Source: CALABS01 sp050260775
Lineage (GTDB): Bacteria; Pseudomonadota; Alphaproteobacteria; Rhodospirillales; Magnetospirillaceae
DNA: 64,000 bases
NCBI GenBank assembly: GCA_050260775.1
Contig: JBLNCP010000039.1
Span: 62,001 to 126,000, forward strand
Reading direction: 5' to 3'
The notes beneath the pieces were generated by a model. It was not told the DNA's origin and ran no database searches. It saw nothing but the letters and a program-made list of their open reading frames with translations. Both the position numbers and the translations under genes were made by a program. Of this stretch, positions 51,765 to 59,215 are shown in pieces; position 1 is the first letter of the stretch, and each line of letters opens with the position of its first letter.

Positions 51765-52166
51765 TCAGGCCAGCGCCTGCCTGAGGGCCGCCACGCGCCC
51801 GGCCAGATCGTCCTTCCCATATTCGACCGCCGCAACCGCGCCCCAGACCGGGCCGGGCCATGCCGGGTCGCCGATGAACCGGGCGATCACGTGCACGTGC
51901 AGCTGCGGCACCATGTTGCCGAGCGCGCCGACATTCATCTTGTCGGCACCGGTCAGTGACTGCAGGCGGCGGGCCGCCTCGGCGATCTCCTCGATCAGCG
52001 TCCCCCGCTCGTCCTTCTCGAGCTGGTACACCTCCGAGATGTCGGCGCGGCGAGGCACCAGGATCAGCCAAGGATAATTGGCATCCTTCATCAACAGAAC
52101 CCGGCACAGGGGCCAGTCAAGCACTGGAACCGTGTCCTTCGCCAAGCGGTCATGCAACTCAAACAT
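51765..52166 (-). CDS. HIT-family nucleotide hydrolase-like protein
   Basis: 133 residues. HIT fold: WPLCRVLLMKDANYPWLILV, MNVGALGNMVPQLHVHVIAR. The His triad reads Q-L-H-V-H-V, so the first His is Gln while the nucleophile His and last His are kept, a known variant in proteobacterial HIT proteins. Such proteins hydrolyse dinucleoside polyphosphates or AMP derivatives; the true substrate is unknown. Confidence 0.9.
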   Translation of the reverse strand: MFELHDRLAKDTVPVLDWPLCRVLLMKDANYPWLILVPRRADISEVYQLEKDERGTLIEEIAEAARRLQSLTGADKMNVGALGNMVPQLHVHVIARFIGDPAWPGPVWGAVAAVEYGKDDLAGRVAALRQALA

Positions 52167-52237
52167 CGCGCCTCCTGATTGCCAGCGCCTGCTATTCGGT
52201 TTATCACCAGCGAGGTTCCAGCCGGGATTTCTCCGCC

Positions 52238-53383
52238 ATGCGCCGCCGTCGCCCCAGTTTTTTTTCCATTGCCGCCAAGACCCTGCTGGTCTTGATCGTC
52301 GCGGTCCTCCTGGCCGAGGGCGCCGCCAGCCTCGCGCACAAGAAGGTGAGGCCGGACCGGCCGGTGGAATCTCCCGTCTACAGCGATGACGACATCCGTC
52401 GGCTCTACGGCACCGACGACCCGTCGCGCTATCGCGCCGTGCTGGCCGAGTCCTGGGGCCTGGCCGAAACCATGTACAGCCCCTTGGTCGAGTACCGGAT
52501 GAGCCCGGTCAAAGGCAAGCATTACACGGTCACCGAGGACAACTACCGCGTCAACGGCTACCTGCAGGACATCAAGGCTCCCGGCCTCAAGGTGTTCGTG
52601 TTCGGCGGGTCCACCACCCTCGGCATGGGGGCGGCCGACACCGAGACCATCCCCGCCTACCTGGAAGAACAGATCCGTGCCGAGGGCAAGCAGGCCCAGG
52701 TGTTCAATTTCGGCACCACCGGCTGGACCTCGACCCAGGAGCGCATTGCCCTCGAGCGCTTCCTGACGACTGGCGTCGTTCCCGACGTGGCGGTGTTCAT
52801 CGACGGCCTAGACGACTTCGCCGCCTGCACCCTGCCCGACGTCAGCGCGTGGAACGAGCGTCTGACCCAGTTGACCCGCGCCCGCGCCCATGTGCCGCTG
52901 GCCGTCGAAGTGGCCAACCGCTCCAACGTGGTGCAACTGGTCCGGCAGGTGGCGTCCCGGGAGGCGGCGGCCCCCGTGCCCGGCGCCGGCCGGCTGTGCG
53001 CCTCGGACGAGGACGTCACCCGGATCGCCCGCCGGCTCGACACCAACCGCCGCCTGATCGCCGCCGCCGCCGACCGCCTGGGCTTCAAGGCCGTGTTCGT
53101 GCAGCAGCCGGTCCCCACCTTCCATTACGACGCCGCCAAGCGGCCGGTCAACGTCAGGCCGGAGGCGCTGGGCGCCTACCTCAATTCCGCCAAGGGCTAC
53201 GCCCGCATGGCCGAGATGAAGGCGGCCGGCCAGCTGTCCGAGCAGGGATTGCTGTGGCTGACCGAACTGGAACCGGCCGAGGGCAACGCCTACATCGATC
53301 CCGTGCACTACAGCCCGCGTTTCAACAAGGCCATCGCCGAGGCGATCACGCGCCACATCCTCGACAACGCCCTGCTGCCGTGA
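52238..53383 (+). CDS. Membrane-anchored SGNH-hydrolase-like protein
   Basis: 381 residues from the ATG at 52238. A single N-terminal membrane helix (AAKTLLVLIVAVLLAEGAAS) places the rest in the periplasm. SGNH features: block I VFGGSTTLGMG (Ser125), block III region FIDGLDD, and the terminal DPVHY with Asp354 and His357. Similar proteins modify polysaccharides or act as lipases; the substrate is unknown. Its stop overlaps the DMT transporter start (GTGA). Confidence 0.85.
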   Translation: MRRRRPSFFSIAAKTLLVLIVAVLLAEGAASLAHKKVRPDRPVESPVYSDDDIRRLYGTDDPSRYRAVLAESWGLAETMYSPLVEYRMSPVKGKHYTVTEDNYRVNGYLQDIKAPGLKVFVFGGSTTLGMGAADTETIPAYLEEQIRAEGKQAQVFNFGTTGWTSTQERIALERFLTTGVVPDVAVFIDGLDDFAACTLPDVSAWNERLTQLTRARAHVPLAVEVANRSNVVQLVRQVASREAAAPVPGAGRLCASDEDVTRIARRLDTNRRLIAAAADRLGFKAVFVQQPVPTFHYDAAKRPVNVRPEALGAYLNSAKGYARMAEMKAAGQLSEQGLLWLTELEPAEGNAYIDPVHYSPRFNKAIAEAITRHILDNALLP

Positions 53384-54270
53384 CCGAGCGCACCCGCTGG
53401 CTCCTGCTGCTGGTCCTGCCGCCGCTGTTCTGGGCGGGCAACGCCCTGGTGGGGCGGGCGGTGGTGGGTGACATCCCGCCGGTGGCGCTCAGCTTCTGGC
53501 GCTGGGTGCTGGCGGCGATCATGATCCTGCCCTTCACCGCCACCAGCCTCAAGCTGCACGCGCCGGTGCTGCGGCGCCATTGGGTCGCCGTGGTGGCCCT
53601 GGGGCTGTTCAGCGTCGCCGCCTACAACACCCTCCTTTACCTGGCGCTCCAGACCACCACCGCCATCAACGCCACCCTGGTCGGCGCCTGCCTGCCCCTG
53701 ATGGTGCTGGTGATCGCGCGCCTGTGGCTGGGCGAGCCGATCCGCCCGCGTCAGGCGCTCGGCATCCTGGTGTCGCTGCTGGGGCTGGTGGCGGTGGTGG
53801 CCCGGGGCGACCCCGCCCGGCTGGCCGCCCTCACCTTCTCCGCCGGCGACCTGCTGATGCTGGCCGCGACCCTGTCGTGGTCGATCTATTCGGTGATGCT
53901 GCGGCGCTACCCCCTGGCCGTGCCCGGCTTCACCCTGCTCGCCGCCTTGATCCTGGTGGGAGTGGTGGCGATCCTGCCGGTCTACCTGTGGGAACTGGCC
54001 GAAGGCGGACGCATGAGCGTATCGCCCGGCTCGCTGGCCGCCATCGGCTACACCGCCCTGTTCGCGTCGCTGCTCGCCTACTATTTCTGGAACCGCGGGG
54101 TGGCGGTGGTCGGCGCCTCGGTGGCGGGGCAGTTCACCTACCTGATCCCCCTGTTCACCGCGGTGCTGGCGGTGCTGCTGCTGGGTGAGCAGTTCCGCGC
54201 CTTCCATGCGCTGGGGGGCGGGCTGATCTTCGCCGGCATCGGGCTGGCCACCCTCGGCCGCAGACGCTGA
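53380..54270 (+). CDS. DMT-family (EamA) exporter
   Basis: 296 residues from a GTG at 53380, coupled to the SGNH gene. Ten predicted membrane helices in two EamA repeats (LVLPPLFWAGNALVGRAVVG; LLMLAATLSWSIYSVMLRRY; AYYFWNRGVAVVGASVAGQF). These permeases export amino acids, sugars or small metabolites; no substrate can be assigned. Confidence 0.9.
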   Translation: MTERTRWLLLLVLPPLFWAGNALVGRAVVGDIPPVALSFWRWVLAAIMILPFTATSLKLHAPVLRRHWVAVVALGLFSVAAYNTLLYLALQTTTAINATLVGACLPLMVLVIARLWLGEPIRPRQALGILVSLLGLVAVVARGDPARLAALTFSAGDLLMLAATLSWSIYSVMLRRYPLAVPGFTLLAALILVGVVAILPVYLWELAEGGRMSVSPGSLAAIGYTALFASLLAYYFWNRGVAVVGASVAGQFTYLIPLFTAVLAVLLLGEQFRAFHALGGGLIFAGIGLATLGRRR

Positions 54271-54401
54271 AGCCGGCCGCGCGCAAGCGTCGAACGCCAA
54301 GAGGTCACGCATCGCAGCCTTGCGTTTCGCGAATTTGCCTGGCAACGGCCCCGCCAGCAGAATGGCGCACTCTGCGAACGACTTCTGCACAGGGAGGGCG
54401 C

Positions 54402-56123
54402 ATGGCGTCGGGGACGGCGATGGAATTCGATTGGGACGATGCCCGCAAGGCCCTGGCCGGATTGCCGGGCGGCGCCATCAACATCGCCCACGAGGCTGTC
54501 GACCGCCATGTCGCGGAAGGCCGCGGCCAACGCTTGGCGCTGCGCTGCCTGGGCCGCCAGTACCTGCGGCGCGACGTCACCTATGCCGAGCTGGCCGAGG
54601 CTTCGGCCCGCGCCGCGGCGGTGCTGCGCCGGCTCGGCGTCACCCCCGGGGAGCAGGTGGCGGTGCTGCTGCCGCGGGGCCCCGAGCTCTATGCCTCGGC
54701 GCTGGGCATCTGGAAGGCCGGCGCGGTGTTCTGCCCACTGTTCACCTCGTTCGGCCCCGGCCCGCTGAAGGCGCGCCTGGAACTGGCCGAGGCGACGGTC
54801 CTGGTCACCACCGACGCCCTGTACCAGCGCAAGATCGCCGGCATCCGCGAGGCCCTGCCCCACCTGGAGCACGTCCTGCTGGTGGCCGACGCAGCCGGTG
54901 CCCCGCACGAGATCGCCGGCTGCAGCGATTTCGCCGCCCTGATGGCGGCGGCCGACCCGGCCGACGGCGCCCCGCAGCCCACCCGCCCGGAAGACGCCGC
55001 CTTCATCCATTTCACCAGCGGCACCACCGGCACCCCCAAGGGCGCGGTGCATCCCCATCGGGTGGCCATCTCGCATCTGGTCACCGGCAAGCAGGTCTTC
55101 GACCTCAGGGCCGACGACGTCTACTGGTGCACCGCCGACCCCGGCTGGATCACCAGCACCGCCTACGGCATCATCGCGCCGCTGCTGAGCGGGTGCGCCT
55201 CGGTGGTCGACGCCCAGGACATCGATCCGCGGCGCTGGTATTCGATCCTGCGCGACGAGAAGGTGACCGTCTGGTACACCACCCCGACCGCCATCCGCAT
55301 GATGATGCGCTTCGGCGCCGCCCTGGCCCGCTCCTACCGCGAGAACAGCCTGCGCCTGGCCGCCAGCGTCGGCGAGCCCCTGAACCCCGAGGCGGCGGCC
55401 TGGGGCGAGAAGGCGCTGGGCATGCCCTTCCTCGACACCTGGTGGCAGACCGAGACCGGCGCCATCGCCATCGCCAACATGCCCGGCGAGGCGAAGTACG
55501 GCAGCATGGGCAAGCCGCTGCCCGGCGTGCAGGCGCAGGTGGTGACGCGCGAGCTGTCCAAGGTCATCCCCATGGAGGGCCTGGACGCCATCGGCGAGCT
55601 GGCGCTCAAGGCCAACCTGCCCTCGCTGTTCCGCGCCTACCTGAACGATCCCACCCGCACCCAGGCGGCCTTCGCCGACGGCTGGTATCTCACCGGCGAC
55701 CTGGTGCGCCGCGACGAGGACGGCTATTTCTGGTTCGTCGGCCGCGCCGACGACATGATCAAGTCGGCCGCCCACACCATGGGCCCGTTCGAGATCGAAT
55801 CGGCGCTGCTCGGCCATCCGGCCATTGCCGAGATCGGCGTGGTCGGCAAACCCGACCTGCTGGTGCGCGAGGTGCCGGTCGCCTTCGTGTCGCTCAATCC
55901 CGGCTTCGAGCCCGGCGACGCGCTGAAGCTCGAACTCCTGACCTATGCCCGCCAGGAGCTGGGCGCCGCCATGGCGCCCCGTGACATCCACTTCATCGAC
56001 AGCCTGCCGAAGACCAGCACCGGCAAGATCCTGCGCCGGGCGCTGAAGGCCAAGGCGCTGGGCGATGCCGACGACGAGTCCGCGCCCCTGCCGGTGTGTC
56101 CCGGCCGCTTCGACGACGAATAG
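54402..56123 (+). CDS. Acetyl-CoA synthetase-like AMP-forming acyl-CoA ligase
   Basis: 573 residues, AcsA-like length (Bacillus type) rather than the 650 of Acs. It activates a short carboxylic acid with ATP and CoA. Motifs: P-loop FIHFTSGTTGTPKGAVHPHR, CTADPGWITSTAYGI, DTWWQTETGAIAIANMPG, WYLTGDLVRRDEDGYFWFVG, and PKTSTGKILRRALKA with the Lys that is acetylated in regulated homologues. The WWQTET stretch is typical of acetate/propionate ligases. Monocistronic, with a terminator. Confidence 0.92.
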   Translation: MASGTAMEFDWDDARKALAGLPGGAINIAHEAVDRHVAEGRGQRLALRCLGRQYLRRDVTYAELAEASARAAAVLRRLGVTPGEQVAVLLPRGPELYASALGIWKAGAVFCPLFTSFGPGPLKARLELAEATVLVTTDALYQRKIAGIREALPHLEHVLLVADAAGAPHEIAGCSDFAALMAAADPADGAPQPTRPEDAAFIHFTSGTTGTPKGAVHPHRVAISHLVTGKQVFDLRADDVYWCTADPGWITSTAYGIIAPLLSGCASVVDAQDIDPRRWYSILRDEKVTVWYTTPTAIRMMMRFGAALARSYRENSLRLAASVGEPLNPEAAAWGEKALGMPFLDTWWQTETGAIAIANMPGEAKYGSMGKPLPGVQAQVVTRELSKVIPMEGLDAIGELALKANLPSLFRAYLNDPTRTQAAFADGWYLTGDLVRRDEDGYFWFVGRADDMIKSAAHTMGPFEIESALLGHPAIAEIGVVGKPDLLVREVPVAFVSLNPGFEPGDALKLELLTYARQELGAAMAPRDIHFIDSLPKTSTGKILRRALKAKALGDADDESAPLPVCPGRFDDE

Positions 56124-56130
56124 GCAGAAG

Positions 56131-56167
56131 AAACCCCTCTCGCGGAACGAGAGGGGTTCAAGTTTTT
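56131..56167 (+). terminator. Terminator of the acyl-CoA ligase gene
   Basis: AACCCCTCTCG-CGGAA-CGAGAGGGGTT-type stem followed by CAAGTTTTTTCG. To its right, GGTCGCGGG (56179-56187) and CCCGCGACC (56204-56212) form a second hairpin that may end the leftward 56229 gene. Confidence 0.82.
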
Positions 56168-56228
56168 TCGAGGGGAGAGGTCGCGGGGATCGGGTCCAAC
56201 GAACCCGCGACCGAGTCCTGGTCCGTCC

Positions 56229-56453
56229 CTAGGGGCGGGCCAGCACCCAGTGCGCCTCGGGGGCGACACGGGCGAAGCCTGCGACGGTGCGTTCGGCAAG
56301 AACGGGCGTCGCGTTGATGATGGCGAAGGGCAATCCGTCCTTGAGGATGACGTGCTCCACCGGGCGCCCGACATCGATGTCCGCGGCCCGCGGCGCGCCG
56401 ATGATGGCGGCGCGGTCGTTCGTGGTCTCGATCATGCGGGGGAAGGCGGACAT
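56229..56453 (-). CDS. Small hypothetical protein
   Basis: 74 residues, family not recognised. Sequence such as VEHVILKDGLPFAIINATPV and VAGFARVAPEAHWVLARP suggests a compact soluble alpha/beta protein. SD GGGAG lies close upstream. It stands alone between the acyl-CoA ligase terminator and the photolyase gene. The coding call rests on the start context and lack of a better reading on either strand. Confidence 0.5.
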   Translation of the reverse strand: MSAFPRMIETTNDRAAIIGAPRAADIDVGRPVEHVILKDGLPFAIINATPVLAERTVAGFARVAPEAHWVLARP

Positions 56454-56638
56454 CGGACTGCTCCCGGGAGGTATCTCGTGTGGGCTCTCGTCGTCGGCTT
56501 GCGTTCAATTAGGTATCCCTCTCGGGGGAGGGATTCCAGCGGTCAACCGCAAACCTATGCCACCGCGCGCCGACCTGCCCTGGAAGCGCGGCGACGGCAC
56601 TCCCACATCCCGTTCGTCTAGCTGAGACCGTGCATCGA

Positions 56639-58036
56639 ATGGATGAAGCCCCCGTCATCGTCTGGCTGCGCCAGGATTTGAGGCTGGCCGACAACCCCGC
56701 CCTGACCGCCGCCGCCGAACGCGGGCCGGTGGTGCTGGCCTACGTCCTCGATGGGGCGGGGCCGTGGCCGGCGGGAGCGGCGTCGCGCTGGTGGCTGCAC
56801 CACAGCCTCGCCAGCCTGGCGGCCGAGGCCGGCCGGCTGGGGGCCGCCGTGGTCCTGCGCGCCGGCCCCGCCGAGGTGGAACTGCCCCGCCTCGCCGCCG
56901 AGACCGGCGCCGCCGCCCTCTTCTGGAACCGCCGGGGCGAGCCGCACGAGCGCGAGCGCGAAGCCCGGGTGGCACAGGCGGCGGGGATCGAGACCCGCGA
57001 CTTCCCGGGTTCGTTCCTGGTCGAGCCGTGGGCGCTGCGCCCCTATCAGGTGTTTTCCGCCTTCTGGCGCGCGGTGCAGGGCCTGCCCGAGCCGGCGCGT
57101 CCGCTGCCGGCGCCCGCACGCCTGCGCGCGCCCGCCCGTTTGCCGCATAGCCTGCCGCTGCAAGCCCTCGACCTCGCGCCGACCATCCCCTGGGACACCG
57201 GGCTGGCCGAGGAATGGCGCCCCGGCGAGCAGGGCGCGGCAGAGCGCCTCGCCGACTTCCTGGCCGACGGTCTCGACGGCTATGCCGTGATGCGCGATCG
57301 CCCGGACACGCACGGCACCTCGCGCCTGTCCCCCCACCTCGCGTTCGGCGAGATCAGCCCGCGCCAGGTGTGGCATGCGGTGGCACCCCGCCACGACGCC
57401 GGCGGCACCGAGACCTTCCTCAGGGAACTGGGCTGGCGCGAGTTCAGCTACCACCTGCTGCACAACCACCCGAGCCTGCCCTCGGCGCCGCTGCGGGCCG
57501 AATTCGCCGGCTTCCCCTGGCAGCCGGACGGCAAGGCCGTCGCCGCCTGGCGCAAGGGCCTGACCGGCTATCCCATCGTCGATGCCGGCATGCGGCAATT
57601 GTGGCGCACCGGCTGGATGCACAACCGGGTGCGGATGATCGTCGCCTCGTTCCTGATCAAGGACCTACTCACACCCTGGCAGGAGGGGGAAGCCTGGTTC
57701 TGGGACACGCTGGTGGATGCCGACCTCGCCAGCAATGCGGCGTCCTGGCAGTGGGTGTCGGGCTCGGGCGCCGATGCCGCACCGTATTTCCGGGTGTTCA
57801 ACCCGGTGCTGCAGGGCGAGAAGTTCGACCCGCGCGGGCGCTATGTCCGGCGCTGGGTGCCCGAGTTGGCCGGCGTGCCCGACCTCTTCATCCACCGCCC
57901 CTGGGAGGCGCCGCCGCTGGCGCTGGCCGAGGCCGGCGTGGTCCTGGGCAAGACCTACCCGCATCCCGTCGTCGACCACGCGGCCGCCCGCCGGCGGGCG
58001 CTGGCCGCCTACAACGCCACCAAGCCGGGGGCTTAG
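56639..58036 (+). CDS. phrB: Deoxyribodipyrimidine photolyase (cryptochrome/photolyase family)
   Basis: 465 residues from the ATG at 56639; a GTG at 56630 would add three. Light-driven repair of cyclobutane pyrimidine dimers with FAD. N-terminal alpha/beta domain PVIVWLRQDLRLADNPAL and ALFWNRRGEPHEREREA; FAD domain with ELGWREFSYHLLHNHPSLP, YPIVDAGMRQLWRTGWMHNR, WQWVSGSGADAAPYFRVFNP and WVPELAGVP. The 3' end overlaps the SnoaL-like gene by four bases, convergent. Confidence 0.95.
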   Translation: MDEAPVIVWLRQDLRLADNPALTAAAERGPVVLAYVLDGAGPWPAGAASRWWLHHSLASLAAEAGRLGAAVVLRAGPAEVELPRLAAETGAAALFWNRRGEPHEREREARVAQAAGIETRDFPGSFLVEPWALRPYQVFSAFWRAVQGLPEPARPLPAPARLRAPARLPHSLPLQALDLAPTIPWDTGLAEEWRPGEQGAAERLADFLADGLDGYAVMRDRPDTHGTSRLSPHLAFGEISPRQVWHAVAPRHDAGGTETFLRELGWREFSYHLLHNHPSLPSAPLRAEFAGFPWQPDGKAVAAWRKGLTGYPIVDAGMRQLWRTGWMHNRVRMIVASFLIKDLLTPWQEGEAWFWDTLVDADLASNAASWQWVSGSGADAAPYFRVFNPVLQGEKFDPRGRYVRRWVPELAGVPDLFIHRPWEAPPLALAEAGVVLGKTYPHPVVDHAAARRRALAAYNATKPGA

Positions 58037-58485
58037 CCGCGCCACCCCGACAGGCGGCGCTTGACCAGCCGGATCACCGCCCTCAGCACCGGCAACTTCT
58101 CGTAGACCTGTTCGCCGGCGTCCCAGTGCTCGACATGCTCGATCACCCGGCCGTTGGCGTCGAAGCGGATCTCGGTGATGCCGTCGCACACCCACGGGTG
58201 CCCCCGCTCGATGCTCTTGGGCCGGCACGTGAAATGCCAGCGCAGGAAGCAGGTGTCGCCGTCGCAGGCGCTATGGGTGAAGGTGAAGCGGGGGGCCTCG
58301 ATATCCTCGAACATCATGCGGAAGACGCGCTTGACCTGGGCCAGTCCCCGCGCGTCGACGAACGGGTCATGGTAGTGGATATCGGGGGCGGCCAGGCTGT
58401 CGAGGCGGTCGACCGCGGCGGGCGACAGGCCCTCGAGGAACCGGCGGTAGGCGCGCCACGGACGCTCATCCTGGTCTGGTGCCAT
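58033..58485 (-). CDS. SnoaL/NTF2-like protein
   Basis: 150 residues with an NTF2-like fold: YRRFLEGLSPAAVDRLDSLA, PDIHYHDPFVDARGLAQVKR, RWHFTCRPKSIERGHPWVCD, IRFDANGRVIEHVEHWDAGE. Proteins of this group are often encoded beside photolyases in the singlet-oxygen sigma-E regulon of proteobacteria; no such promoter was recognised here. Function unknown, probably a small-ligand binder or isomerase-like protein. Confidence 0.85.
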   Translation of the reverse strand: MAPDQDERPWRAYRRFLEGLSPAAVDRLDSLAAPDIHYHDPFVDARGLAQVKRVFRMMFEDIEAPRFTFTHSACDGDTCFLRWHFTCRPKSIERGHPWVCDGITEIRFDANGRVIEHVEHWDAGEQVYEKLPVLRAVIRLVKRRLSGWRG

Positions 58486-58740
58486 GCCGTTGAGATTGGG
58501 CCCACGGCAATCGATTGCCAGCCGCTAAGCCGATTTGCGACGGCGGGGCAAAAGGGGGCACCCCGGTTCGTTGCTTCCCTGGAACGGCCGCGGCACGCAA
58601 CCGTCGGCGACGGATTAATACGGCCAGCCGCTGGGGGTACGACCTTCGGAGCCGCACCCCTACGTCCGAAGCAGAATATCGAGGCGGCACCCCCATCGGC
58701 TAAGGTCGTCTTCGTTCTCCCGCCGACACGGAGGGTGGCC

Positions 58741-59175
58741 TTGGATCACCGCGACATCACCGGAATAGCCGTTGCGGCTGTCGCCTTCGTGCTGACGGCA
58801 GGAACCCTGCTGCTGGAGGGAGTGGTGGGGTCGAAACCGGGCATCACCGACACCAAGGGCCTGGAAAGCGCCAGCCAGGTGGCGCTGGAAAGCCACGGCA
58901 TCGGCGACCCGCTGGTGTGGGAGGACCGCACCACCGGAACCCTCGCCACCATCACGCCGGCACGGGCCTGGCGCGACGGCGACACCCGCTGGTGCCGCCA
59001 CTACGACGTCGTCCTGGCATCCACCGGCTCGAGGGATCGTGTCGCCAGCCGCCACCTGGCCTGCCGCGACGGCAGCGGCCGGTGGAGCTCCCTCGACCCC
59101 GGGCGCCCCCCCTCGTCGGTCGACCGCTGGCTGGCGCGTCTCTCGGACCCCGGAGAACAAGTGGCCGGCAACTAA
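58741..59175 (+). CDS. Small membrane-anchored hypothetical protein (TTG start)
   Basis: 144 residues from a TTG at 58741, chosen because GGAGGG lies six bases before it and no ATG is available upstream in a sensible place. An N-terminal membrane helix (IAVAAVAFVLTAGTLLLEGV) is followed by a domain with DGDTRWCRHYDVVLASTG and HLACRDGSGRWSSLDPG. This resembles the C-terminal part of 17-kDa surface-antigen-like outer-membrane proteins (two Cys, CRxY...ACRDxxGxW), so an exported structural role is likely. Confidence 0.65.
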   Translation: MDHRDITGIAVAAVAFVLTAGTLLLEGVVGSKPGITDTKGLESASQVALESHGIGDPLVWEDRTTGTLATITPARAWRDGDTRWCRHYDVVLASTGSRDRVASRHLACRDGSGRWSSLDPGRPPSSVDRWLARLSDPGEQVAGN

Positions 59176-59215
59176 GTGCCGGCCACGGAAGACTTCCTGC
59201 TTTGATCGCCCTCGT

